Source of the DNA: DASSBR01 sp035701285
Lineage (GTDB): Bacteria > Pseudomonadota > Gammaproteobacteria > Natronospirales > DASSBR01
Reading direction: 5' to 3'
Assembly: GCA_035701285.1 (NCBI GenBank)
Contig: DASSNT010000011.1
Coordinates: 1 to 39,831, forward strand
Length of the DNA: 39,831 bases
The notes under the pieces were generated by a model that searched no databases, was not told the DNA's origin, and saw only the letters and a program-made list of their open reading frames with translations. Shown here piece by piece: positions 1 to 6,952 of this stretch (positions are counted from its first letter, which is position 1; every line of letters begins with the position of its first letter). The position numbers and the translations under genes were made by a program.

Positions 1-144
1 GAACGCCTGGATTATGTTGTCTTCGAACTGGGCGGACTGCTGCTTCGCAGCCGCAATTTGAGCTTGCAGCTCTTCGTTAATCATGCCCAACCCTGCCCCA
101 ATTTCTTGTAAGCCATTATGGGATTTCATCGCCCCAAAACCCAT
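1..144 (-). CDS. Partial hypothetical protein, N-terminus only
   Basis: An open frame on the minus strand runs from an ATG at 144 off the left edge (48 codons visible, no stop). An in-frame ATG at 171 would add nine residues. The 144 start is preferred because an AAAGGG Shine-Dalgarno-like stretch lies just upstream of it. The visible part starts MGFGAMKSHNGLQEIG and then becomes Gln/Ala/Glu-rich (about residues 24-44), consistent with a helix or coiled coil. Codon use is clearly AT-richer than in the rest of the window, which suggests DNA of different origin. No family is recognised. It is divergent from the toxin-antitoxin pair. It could be a chance open frame, since most of the gene lies outside the window. 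Confidence 0.4.
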   Translation of the reverse strand, partial: MGFGAMKSHNGLQEIGAGLGMINEELQAQIAAAKQQSAQFEDNIIQAF

Positions 145-203
145 GGTACACCCTTTATTAGGGTTTTCCATAGGGTGTCGAGGGTATGAGCTTGCACGTA
201 TCT

Positions 204-244
204 TTGACGGTGTGCTACAAATCGTATTACGATCCGTGTGACAC
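204..244 (+). promoter_or_regulatory. Toxin-antitoxin promoter with palindromic operator
   Basis: A TTGACG -35-like hexamer (204-209) precedes a TATTAC -10-like hexamer (225-230) at a short 15-base spacing. The -10 lies inside a perfect 13-base palindrome, ATCGTA-T-TACGAT (221-233). It is followed by a second odd-centred palindrome, GTGT-G-ACAC (236-244), and preceded by TGT-GCT-ACA (211-219). Ribbon-helix-helix antitoxins usually bind such short palindromes over their own promoter, so this is the expected autoregulatory site. Binding is inferred. Confidence 0.5.
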
Positions 245-263
245 CCAGGCACGGACCTGATCA

Positions 264-545
264 ATGCTTAACATTCGCCTGCCAGAGAAACTGGAGCGTC
301 AGCTCGAGGAGGAGGCCCGTCGTAGCGACAGGTCACGCTCGGAAGTCGCGCGGGACGCGCTGGCGTTCTATTTGCGTATCCATCGACGGCGCCGCTATAT
401 CGAGCGGTTGAAGCAGGCGGCGGCATTGCTTGCCGAAGCCGAGGCGCGCGCGCTGGCCGATGAGGCGTTGCCGCTGGACAACGAGGCGCTGGCGGTCGCG
501 GAAGCGCCGTCGGCGTTCGCCGACGGCGACAAGTGGTGGGCGTGA
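264..545 (+). CDS. Ribbon-helix-helix antitoxin (CopG/MazE6-like)
   Basis: A 93-residue protein whose N-terminus (MLNIRLPEKLERQLEEEARR) has the beta-strand plus helix pattern of ribbon-helix-helix DNA-binding proteins, continuing with DRSRSEVARDALAFYL as the second helix. The C-terminal half is acidic and Ala/Glu-rich and ends in GDKWWA, the kind of flexible tail antitoxins use to mask their toxin. The stop codon directly abuts the ATG of the MazF-like gene (TGAATG), so the two are co-translated. It should dimerise, bind the palindromes upstream and neutralise the toxin by direct binding (type II). Family assignment rests on sequence pattern and gene partner. Confidence 0.8.
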   Translation: MLNIRLPEKLERQLEEEARRSDRSRSEVARDALAFYLRIHRRRRYIERLKQAAALLAEAEARALADEALPLDNEALAVAEAPSAFADGDKWWA

Positions 546-887
546 ATGCGTCGCGGAGAGGTCTGGGTTGCCAATCTGAATCTCAATCGCGGCGCTGAGA
601 TCGGCAAGGCAAGGCCGGTGTTGGTGCTGCAGGCCGACTGGTTCAGCCGGAGCCAAGCCTACACGGTTGTTGTGCTGCCGCTGACGGCTCAGGTGCGGGT
701 CGAAGCCGAACCTCTGCGTGTGACGCTCAAAGCGCGTGACCGTCTGCTGCGAGACTGCCAGGTTGTTGTTGAGCAGCCGCGCACCGTCGACCGGCGCCGG
801 ATCGGCGAAGGTCCGCTGACGACGCTAACGACCGCTGAACTCGTTGCGGTAGAGCAGAGTTTGCTTAGCGTGCTGGGTATTGCTTGA
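546..887 (+). CDS. MazF/PemK-family toxin endoribonuclease
   Basis: A 113-residue protein of normal MazF/PemK length. The N-terminus MRRGEVWVANLNLNRG followed by GKARPVLVLQ matches the conserved beta-barrel start of the family (RGEVWxVxL...RPxLVLQ). VVVLPLTAQV is the next conserved strand, and RDCQVVVEQPRTVDRRRIG matches the region ending in the family D-Q-x-R-T-V/I-D-x-x-R segment. Family members cleave mRNA at short sequence-specific sites and arrest growth when the antitoxin is lost. It follows the antitoxin with no gap and has no Shine-Dalgarno of its own, so translation is probably coupled. It lies about 145 bases upstream of ffh. Cleavage specificity cannot be read from sequence. Confidence 0.88.
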   Translation: MRRGEVWVANLNLNRGAEIGKARPVLVLQADWFSRSQAYTVVVLPLTAQVRVEAEPLRVTLKARDRLLRDCQVVVEQPRTVDRRRIGEGPLTTLTTAELVAVEQSLLSVLGIA

Positions 888-996
888 AGGCGAACTCTGA
901 ACGGGGAGAGCATGGGAGGGGTTTTCTTGGGCTAGCTTTCCTGGGGCAAGTTCTCGCATCGTTGCACGAAGCGGCGGCAGTCGCGCGCCTTTCCGT

Positions 997-1002
997 TATA
1001 AT
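997..1002 (+). promoter_or_regulatory. Candidate ffh promoter -10 element
   Basis: A perfect TATAAT within CCGTTATAATT lies 29 bases before the ffh ATG. No convincing -35 is present at 16-18 bases. The start codon lacks a clear Shine-Dalgarno, so the leader would be short (about 22 bases). Confidence 0.5.
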
Positions 1003-1031
1003 TCCCCTTTGCCGAAGCCAGACATCTCCCC

Positions 1032-2384
1032 ATGTTCGACCAACTCAGCGACCGCCTGTCGCAATCGCTCAATAAGCTGCGCGGCCGCGGCCGCTTGACC
1101 GACGACAACATCGCCGATGCGCTGCGCGATGTGCGGCGCGCTTTACTGGAAGCCGACGTCGCGCTGCCGGTGGTCAAGACGCTGCTCGACCGCATCCGGG
1201 TGCGTGCGCTCGGCCGCGAGGTGGTGCGCAGCCTGAATCCGGGGCAGGTGTTCGTCAAGGCGGTCCATGAGGAATTGACGGCGGTGCTCGGCGGCGACAG
1301 TGCCGAGTTTCCGGTGCGGACGGCGCCGCCGACGGTAATTCTGATGGCGGGCCTGCAGGGTGCGGGCAAGACGACTACGGCGGCGAAGCTCGCCGGCTGG
1401 CTGGCGCGCGAGCGGAACAAGAAGTCGCTGCTGGTGAGCGCGGACGTGTATCGGCCGGCGGCGATCGATCAGCTGGAGCGGGTTGCGGCGCAGGTGGGGG
1501 CGCAAAGCACGCGGCCGGACAGCGACGATCCGGTGGCGATTGCGACGGCGGCGCTCGATGAGGCGCGCCGCAGCCTGATGGATGTGCTGATTGTCGATAC
1601 CGCCGGCCGGCTGCATGTCGATGCGGAGCTGATGGATGAGATCAAGCGCATTCATGCGGCGATCGAGCCGGCGGAGACGTTGTTCGTTGCCGATTCAATG
1701 GCGGGCCAGGATGCGGTCAATGTCGCGAAGACCTTTGACGAGACACTGCCGCTGACCGGCGTGATCCTGACCAAGGCCGATGGCGATGCGCGCGGCGGCG
1801 CGGCGTTGTCGATCCGGGAGGTCACCGGCAAACCGATCAAGTTCCTCGGCGTCGGCGAGAAGCTGGACGCCCTGGAGCGCTTCCACCCGGAACGCATCGC
1901 GTCGCGGATTCTCGGCAAGGGCGACGTGCTGACGCTGGTCGAGGATGCACACCGCAAGGTCGATAAGGAGCAGGCCGAGAAGCTGGCGAACAAGCTGAAG
2001 AAGGGCAAGGGTTTCGATCTGGCCGATTTTCGCGACCAGTTGCAGCAGATGCTGGCGATGGGCGGCATGGGCGCGATGCTGGAGAAGCTGCCGGGCGCCA
2101 ACAAACTGCAGGCGGGCGTCAAGGATCAGATGAACGACAAGACGATCAAGCGTCAGATCGCGATGATCGATTCGATGACGCCCAACGAACGCCGCCATCC
2201 CGGCATCATCAACGGCTCGCGGCGGCGGCGAATCGCGCAGGGTTCCGGCACGCAGGTGCAGGATCTGAACCGGCTCCTAAAGCAGTTCACGCAAGCGCAG
2301 AAGATGATGAAGAAGATGTCCCGCGGCGGCATGGGCAAGCTGATGCGGGGCATGGGCGGCCGCCTGCCGCCGGGGATGGGCTGA
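1032..2384 (+). CDS. ffh: Signal recognition particle protein Ffh
   Basis: The SRP54 GTPase, which binds 4.5S RNA and signal sequences of nascent inner-membrane proteins and delivers them to FtsY. The 450 residues match the E. coli length and order. The N domain (about 1-95, MFDQLSDRLSQSLNKL start) is followed by the G domain with Walker A GLQGAGKTT (107-115), SADVYRPAAIDQL (insertion box side), DTAGRLHVD, GQDAVN and TKADGDARGG. The methionine-rich M domain (about 300-450) contains GSRRRRIAQGSGTQVQDLNRLL, the RNA-binding helix-turn-helix, and a Met/Lys-rich tail ending in RLPPGMG. It starts at the conserved ATG. In many proteobacteria ffh is next to the rpsP operon; here a protease gene intervenes. 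Confidence 0.98.
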   Translation: MFDQLSDRLSQSLNKLRGRGRLTDDNIADALRDVRRALLEADVALPVVKTLLDRIRVRALGREVVRSLNPGQVFVKAVHEELTAVLGGDSAEFPVRTAPPTVILMAGLQGAGKTTTAAKLAGWLARERNKKSLLVSADVYRPAAIDQLERVAAQVGAQSTRPDSDDPVAIATAALDEARRSLMDVLIVDTAGRLHVDAELMDEIKRIHAAIEPAETLFVADSMAGQDAVNVAKTFDETLPLTGVILTKADGDARGGAALSIREVTGKPIKFLGVGEKLDALERFHPERIASRILGKGDVLTLVEDAHRKVDKEQAEKLANKLKKGKGFDLADFRDQLQQMLAMGGMGAMLEKLPGANKLQAGVKDQMNDKTIKRQIAMIDSMTPNERRHPGIINGSRRRRIAQGSGTQVQDLNRLLKQFTQAQKMMKKMSRGGMGKLMRGMGGRLPPGMG

Positions 2385-2390
2385 TAATTC

Positions 2391-2411
2391 AAAACCTTCC
2401 CCCTGGTTTTT
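2391..2411 (+). terminator. Weak candidate terminator after ffh
   Basis: AAAACC (2391-2396) and GGTTTT (2405-2410) can pair around the loop TTCCCCCT, and the T-run of the right arm follows. The stem is short and AT-rich, so efficiency is doubtful. The remaining 185 bases up to the protease start are AT-rich, with scattered -35/-10-like hexamers at poor spacing and nothing else recognisable. Confidence 0.28.
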
Positions 2412-2596
2412 CCTCCATCGGATAAGCAGTCACCGCTAAGTCTCTCTAAATCCGGGGATTCCAAAGTTATTTTGGTAAAAACTTGCAAAAGCGAGATCTT
2501 CTACTATGGTTAAAAGGTAAAAGCGAATAAAAACAAAACGCCGGTGGCCATCCGCTGTCCGGTCAAATGGAATTGTTCGTTATTAGGAGATCTAAC

Positions 2597-4816
2597 GTGA
2601 GAGCACTTACTCCACGGCTCGCCGTAGCCGCGTGTATTCTTTTGTTGCCGCTGGGCGCACTTGCCGCCAATCAGCAGTCACTTCGCCATTCCGCAGCCAG
2701 GCTGCATGCCGTGCGCCAGCAGGTGCAGGCCGCCGGGCTTGTCACCCAGCTCACGCGCGAGACGCCTGGAAAAGGTTTGTCGACCGCGGTCGGTCGGGCG
2801 CTTGGCTTGTCGCCATCGCAGACCCTTGAACTGGTCGAAAGCCATATCGACGGCGCGTCCGGCAAACGCCACGTCACGTACCGGCAGTTCTACAAGGGCG
2901 TGCCCTTGTGGTCCAGTCGGATCATCGTCACCCAGCGGCCGGACGGTCGGGTTCAATATCTTCACGGCGATCTCGTCACCGGCCTTGCGCAGGATGTGCA
3001 CTCGGTGAAGGCCGCCTTCGGCCCCGGAGAAGCGCTCAGCCTGGTGAAGCGGGCGCGGGGCGCACAGCAGAGCGACCGCGTTTACTCGGCGCAGTCGAGC
3101 CGGCTGGTGATCTGGCTGGACGATCACGAGAAAGCGCATCTGGCCTACGCCGTCACCTATTTCACGCAGGTGCCGGGAGTCGGTGATCCGGCGCGTCCGA
3201 TGTATCTCGTCGATGCACACAGCGGCAAGGTGCTGTACCACTTCAACGCTCTGACCACTGACCAGGTCGGCACCGGCCCCGGCGGCAATGAGAAAGTCGG
3301 CGAGTATTTCTACGGCACCGACTATCCCAAGCTGGACGTGACCGTCAGCGGCGGCACGTGCATCATGAACAATGCACACGTCAAAACCGTGGATCTGAAT
3401 AACGGCACGTCGGGGACCACCGCGTACTCGTTCGGCTGCTACAACAATCCCGGCCGCTACGTAAACGGCGCTTACTCGGCGCTCAACGATGCGCACTTCT
3501 TCGGCGGCATCATCTACAACATGTACAGCGAGTGGTACAACACGTCGCCGCTGACGTTCCAGCTGGTGATGCGGGTCCACTACGGCAACAGCTACGAGAA
3601 CGCCTTCTGGAACGGCAGCACGATGAATTTCGGCGACGGCGCGACCACGTTCTATCCGCTGGTGGCGCTGGACGTGGCGGGTCACGAAATCAGCCACGGC
3701 TTTACGGAGCAGCACGCCGGCCTGGTCTACGACGGTCAGTCGGGCGGCATCAACGAGTCGTTTTCCGATATGGCCGGCGAAACCGCCGAGTACTATCGAA
3801 ACGGCAGCAACGACTGGCTGGTAGGCTACGACATCACCAAGGGCAGCGGCGCGCTGCGCTCGATGAGCAACCCGCCGTCGGACGGCCGGTCGATCGACAA
3901 CGCCAACGACTACTACAGCGGCCTCGACGTCCACTATTCGAGCGGGGTTTTCAACAAGGCGTTCTACCTGCTGGCGACGACCTCGGGCTGGACCACGCGC
4001 AAGGCGTTCGATGTATTCATCCACGCCAACGAGAACTATTGGTCGCCCAACTCGGGCTTTCAGGATGCGGCTCAGGGCGCGACCGACGCCGCGGCCGATC
4101 TCGGCTATGACACCAGCGCCGTGGCGGCTGCGTTTGCCAACGTAGGTATCCAGGTCAGCACCGGCGGCGGCGGGGGCAGCAACGTTCTCGACAACGGCGT
4201 GCCTGTAACTGTTTCCGGCGCCCAGGGCTCCGAGACCGTGTACACGATGGATGTGCCCTCGGGCGCGACTGACCTGACGTTCCAGATCAGCGGCGGGTCC
4301 GGCGATGCCGATCTGTACGTCAAGTTCGGCTCGCAGCCGACCACGTCGAGCTACGATTGCCGCCCGTACCGGAACGGCAACAGCGAGTCCTGCTCGTTCG
4401 CCAGCCCGCAGGCCGGTACCTGGTACGTCATGTTGCGCGGTTACCAGAGCTATTCCAACGTGAGCCTGGAAGGCAGCTACACCGCTCCCGGCAGCGGCGG
4501 CGGGTCATGCCCGGCCGGCTACACGCAGTACACCGGCAGCCTCGCCAGCGGCGGTACGGACTACCAGCCGAATGGCAACTACTACTACAGCGGTACCAGC
4601 GGCACCCACAGCGGCCGGTTGTACGGTCCTTCGGGAACCGACTTCGACCTGTATCTGCAGAAGTGGAACGGCAGCAGCTGGGTCGATGTTGCGCAGTCGA
4701 TATCGAGCACGCCGGACGAGTCCATCGACTACAACGGCACCAGTGGCTACTACGCCTTCAGGGTTCACGCGTACAGCGGCAGCGGCAGCTACAGCTTCTG
4801 CCTGAGCCATCCGTAG
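2597..4816 (+). CDS. Secreted M4 (thermolysin/vibriolysin-type) zinc metalloprotease
   Basis: The start is placed at GTG 2597 because AGGAG (2585-2589) lies seven bases upstream and the product then begins with a textbook signal peptide (MRALTPRLAVAACILLLPLG, AxA site near residue 23). An ATG ten codons earlier has no such support. The 739 residues comprise an FTP/PepSY-type propeptide (about 25-225) and an M4 catalytic domain (about 227-520) with HEISH zinc ligands H363 and H367, catalytic E364, third ligand E387 in NESFSD exactly 19 residues later, and H446 in GLDVHYSSGVFN. Glycine linkers lead to a PPC domain (about 529-628) and a second, diverged PPC-like domain starting CPAGYTQY (638-739). 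Such proteases are exported as zymogens and degrade extracellular protein; the C-terminal domains are often removed during maturation. It sits between ffh and rpsP with its own strong terminator. Confidence 0.95.
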   Translation: MRALTPRLAVAACILLLPLGALAANQQSLRHSAARLHAVRQQVQAAGLVTQLTRETPGKGLSTAVGRALGLSPSQTLELVESHIDGASGKRHVTYRQFYKGVPLWSSRIIVTQRPDGRVQYLHGDLVTGLAQDVHSVKAAFGPGEALSLVKRARGAQQSDRVYSAQSSRLVIWLDDHEKAHLAYAVTYFTQVPGVGDPARPMYLVDAHSGKVLYHFNALTTDQVGTGPGGNEKVGEYFYGTDYPKLDVTVSGGTCIMNNAHVKTVDLNNGTSGTTAYSFGCYNNPGRYVNGAYSALNDAHFFGGIIYNMYSEWYNTSPLTFQLVMRVHYGNSYENAFWNGSTMNFGDGATTFYPLVALDVAGHEISHGFTEQHAGLVYDGQSGGINESFSDMAGETAEYYRNGSNDWLVGYDITKGSGALRSMSNPPSDGRSIDNANDYYSGLDVHYSSGVFNKAFYLLATTSGWTTRKAFDVFIHANENYWSPNSGFQDAAQGATDAAADLGYDTSAVAAAFANVGIQVSTGGGGGSNVLDNGVPVTVSGAQGSETVYTMDVPSGATDLTFQISGGSGDADLYVKFGSQPTTSSYDCRPYRNGNSESCSFASPQAGTWYVMLRGYQSYSNVSLEGSYTAPGSGGGSCPAGYTQYTGSLASGGTDYQPNGNYYYSGTSGTHSGRLYGPSGTDFDLYLQKWNGSSWVDVAQSISSTPDESIDYNGTSGYYAFRVHAYSGSGSYSFCLSHP

Positions 4817-4838
4817 CCGCCAGAGCGGTGACTTTCAG

Positions 4839-4869
4839 CCCGCGGCGGGTCTCCGCCGCGGGTTTTTTT
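4839..4869 (+). terminator. Strong intrinsic terminator after the M4 protease
   Basis: Arms CCCGCGGCGG (4839-4848) and CCGCCGCGGG (4853-4862) form a perfect ten-pair GC stem with a four-base loop, followed directly by seven Ts (4863-4869). It separates the protease gene from the rpsP operon. Confidence 0.95.
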
Positions 4870-4891
4870 CTGCATAAATGCCCATCCGGGC

Positions 4892-4919
4892 TTCACTTTT
4901 CAGCCCAAACAAGTAAAAT
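4892..4919 (+). promoter_or_regulatory. Candidate promoter of the rpsP-rimM-trmD-rplS operon
   Basis: TTCACT (4892-4897) and TAAAAT (4914-4919) are 16 bases apart, between the protease terminator and rpsP. The operon needs a promoter here because the upstream terminator is strong. The leader to the rpsP ATG would be about 55 bases. Confidence 0.45.
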
Positions 4920-4981
4920 GTCCCGTTTGTTTTCGCGGCGTAATGCGGCGATTTTATTCAGGTTCAGAGGTAACGATCGAC

Positions 4982-5227
4982 ATGGTAAGGATCCGGCTGG
5001 CCCGCGGCGGCGCCAAGAAACGTCCTTTTTATCACCTCGTTGTGACGGACAAGCGCAACGCGCGCGACGGGCGCTATATCGAGCGCCTCGGGTTCTTCAA
5101 CCCTGTCGCGGTGGGCGGCGAAGAGAAGCTGCGCGTGAATAGCGAGCGCGCACAATACTGGCTGGAGCAGGGTGCGCAGCCGTCCGAGCGGGTGGCGAAC
5201 CTGCTGAAGCAGGCCGCCAGCGCCTGA
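4982..5227 (+). CDS. rpsP: 30S ribosomal protein S16
   Basis: An 81-residue protein beginning MVRIRLARGGAKKRPFYHLV, the highly conserved S16 N-terminus (E. coli S16 has 82 residues). ARDGRYIERLGFFNPVA is the second signature. The open frame extends 13 codons further upstream, but the ATG at 4982 matches the family start, and AGAGG lies at 4966-4970. It is an assembly protein of the 30S body and first gene of the trmD operon, in the usual order rpsP-rimM-trmD-rplS. Confidence 0.98.
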   Translation: MVRIRLARGGAKKRPFYHLVVTDKRNARDGRYIERLGFFNPVAVGGEEKLRVNSERAQYWLEQGAQPSERVANLLKQAASA

Positions 5228-5255
5228 TCCCGACGATCGGTTAGCCGGACTGCAG

Positions 5256-5765
5256 GTGGCCGGAGTCGAGGAGCCGGTCATTCTGGGCCGGTTGAGCGGC
5301 CTGTACGGCGTTCGCGGCGCGTTCAAGGTGTTTTCATATACCGAACCGCGCGAGGCGATTTGCGATTACGCCACCTGGCTGGTGCGCCGGCAGGACGAGT
5401 GGCGGCCGCACCGGCTGATTGAAGGCCGCCGCCATGGCCGCACCGTCGTGGCGCGGCTCGAGGGCATTGAAGATCGCGATGTGGCCGCGGCGCTTCTGGG
5501 CGCGGACGTGGCCGTTCAGCGCGAAGCGCTGCCGGAGCTGGCAGCGGGGCAGTATTACTGGGCCGATCTGGTCGGCCTCGAGGTGGTGACGGTTGACGGC
5601 ACCCGCCTCGGGCACGCGGATCGGTTGTTTACGACCGGGGCAAACGACGTGCTGGTTGTTGCCGGCGAGCGGGAACGCTGGTTGCCGTTCGTGATGGACG
5701 ATGTGGTCCGGCACGTGGATATTGAAGCCGGGCTGATTACGGTGGACTGGGACCCGGACTTCTAG
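5256..5765 (+). CDS. rimM: 16S rRNA processing protein RimM
   Basis: A 169-residue ribosome maturation factor for the 30S head that binds S19. The N-terminal RimM domain (about 5-90) carries VILGRLSGLYGVRGAFKVFSYTEP, and the C-terminal PRC-barrel domain (about 95-169) carries YYWADLVGLEV, TGANDVLVV and the closing VDWDPDF, all matching E. coli RimM. The start used is GTG 5256, which lacks a clear Shine-Dalgarno; E. coli RimM is slightly longer (182). It lies 28 bases after rpsP and 11 bases before trmD. Confidence 0.95.
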   Translation: MAGVEEPVILGRLSGLYGVRGAFKVFSYTEPREAICDYATWLVRRQDEWRPHRLIEGRRHGRTVVARLEGIEDRDVAAALLGADVAVQREALPELAAGQYYWADLVGLEVVTVDGTRLGHADRLFTTGANDVLVVAGERERWLPFVMDDVVRHVDIEAGLITVDWDPDF

Positions 5766-5776
5766 GACCAGATCAA

Positions 5777-6523
5777 ATGCGTTACGACGTCGTCACGATT
5801 TTTCCGGAACTGGTGACGACGGTGGCGCGGCACGGCGTGGTCGGCCGCGCGATGGAGACGCGGCTGGCGACGCTTGCGACGTGGAATCCGCGTGATTTTA
5901 CCGAAGACCGGCACCGCCGGGTGGATGACCGATCCTACGGCGGCGGACCCGGGATGGTGATGCAGGCGCCGCCGCTGGCGGCAGCCGTCGCCGCGGCCCG
6001 CAGTGCCGACAGCCGGGCTGCCGAAGTAGTCTACCTGACACCGCAGGGCCGGTGCTTCGATCAGCGGCTGGCCGAGGATTTCGCGCGGCGCGAGCGGCTG
6101 ATACTGGTCGCCGGCCGATACGAAGGCGTGGACGAGCGCTTCGTCGACAGTTACGTCGACATCGAACTGTCGCTCGGCGACTTTGTCATGAGCGGCGGCG
6201 AGCTTGCGGCGATGGCAGTCATCGACGCGGTGACGCGGTTGTTGCCGGGCGCGCTGGGACATGAGTGCTCCGCGGCGGAGGATTCGTTTACGGCCGGACT
6301 GCTCGATTATCCGCATTACACGCGGCCCGAGCGGTTCGCCGAACGGGATGTGCCGGCGGTGCTGCTGAGCGGTGACCATGACGCGATTCGCCGCTGGCGG
6401 CTGAAGCAGGCGCTGGGGCGGACATGGCTCAGGCGGCCGGAACTGCTTGCGCCGGAGCGCCTCGATGCCGAAGCGCGGACATTGCTGGAAGAATTTATCG
6501 CCGAAAACGGCGAGACACGTTAG
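5777..6523 (+). CDS. trmD: tRNA (guanine(37)-N1)-methyltransferase TrmD
   Basis: Transfers a methyl group from S-adenosylmethionine to N1 of G37 in tRNAs reading CNN codons, preventing +1 frameshifts. The 248 residues carry the SPOUT trefoil-knot signatures: DDRSYGGGPGMVM, VYLTPQGRCF, GRYEGVDERF, LSLGDFVMSGGELAAM, and SFTAGLLDYPHYTRP including the catalytic Asp region. ATG 5777 gives the conserved start MRYDVVTIFPEL. It is the third gene of the trmD operon. Confidence 0.98.
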   Translation: MRYDVVTIFPELVTTVARHGVVGRAMETRLATLATWNPRDFTEDRHRRVDDRSYGGGPGMVMQAPPLAAAVAAARSADSRAAEVVYLTPQGRCFDQRLAEDFARRERLILVAGRYEGVDERFVDSYVDIELSLGDFVMSGGELAAMAVIDAVTRLLPGALGHECSAAEDSFTAGLLDYPHYTRPERFAERDVPAVLLSGDHDAIRRWRLKQALGRTWLRRPELLAPERLDAEARTLLEEFIAENGETR

Positions 6524-6546
6524 AAGTCGATACTGAGGACAGGGCC

Positions 6547-6891
6547 ATGAGCAACATCATTCAACAGCTTGAAGCCGAGCAAATGACGCGCGAAGTGCCG
6601 TCGTTCGCCGCCGGCGATACCGTCGTCGTGCAGGTCAAGGTGAAGGAAGGCGAGCGCGAGCGTATGCAGGCGTTCGAGGGCGTCGTCATCGCCAAGAGCA
6701 ATCGCGGCCTGAACTCGACCTTCACGGTGCGCAAGATTTCTCATGGCGAGGGTGTGGAGCGTGTGTTCCAGACCTACAGCCCGAGCCTTGGCGACATTAC
6801 CGTCAAGCGCCGTGGCGACGTGCGCCGCGCGAAGCTGTACTACCTGCGCGACCTGCGCGGCAAGGCGGCGCGCATCAAGGAAAAAATCTGA
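6547..6891 (+). CDS. rplS: 50S ribosomal protein L19
   Basis: A 114-residue L19 (E. coli 115) at the 30S/50S interface. ATG 6547 is chosen over longer in-frame starts because MSNIIQQLEAEQM matches the family N-terminus and GAGG (6535-6538) lies eight bases upstream. Conserved segments include FAAGDTVVVQVKVKEG, RMQAFEGVVIA, RGLNSTFTVRKISHGEGVERVF and RRAKLYYLRDLRGKAARIKEK. It is the last gene of the operon and is followed by a strong terminator. Confidence 0.98.
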   Translation: MSNIIQQLEAEQMTREVPSFAAGDTVVVQVKVKEGERERMQAFEGVVIAKSNRGLNSTFTVRKISHGEGVERVFQTYSPSLGDITVKRRGDVRRAKLYYLRDLRGKAARIKEKI

Positions 6892-6915
6892 ACTCCGAGC
6901 CACGGAGCACCAGTA

Positions 6916-6949
6916 ACGGGCGCCCGGCGCAATGCCGGGCGCCCGTTTT
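6916..6949 (+). terminator. Strong intrinsic terminator after rplS
   Basis: Arms at 6916-6928 (ACGGGCGCCCGGC) and 6934-6946 form a perfect 13-pair stem with loop GCAAT, followed by a short T-run ending at 6949. It ends the trmD operon. It also lies only three bases before the next start codon. Confidence 0.92.
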
Positions 6950-6952
6950 ATC

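Noticed and set aside
2678..4024. A 448-codon open frame antisense to the M4 protease
   Set aside because: It is a shadow frame rich in Val, Arg and His opposite a protein with full catalytic motifs.
6932..6952. ATG 6932 as start of the TPR protein
   Set aside because: It lies in the loop of the rplS terminator, and the added residues would spoil the signal peptide start at 6953.
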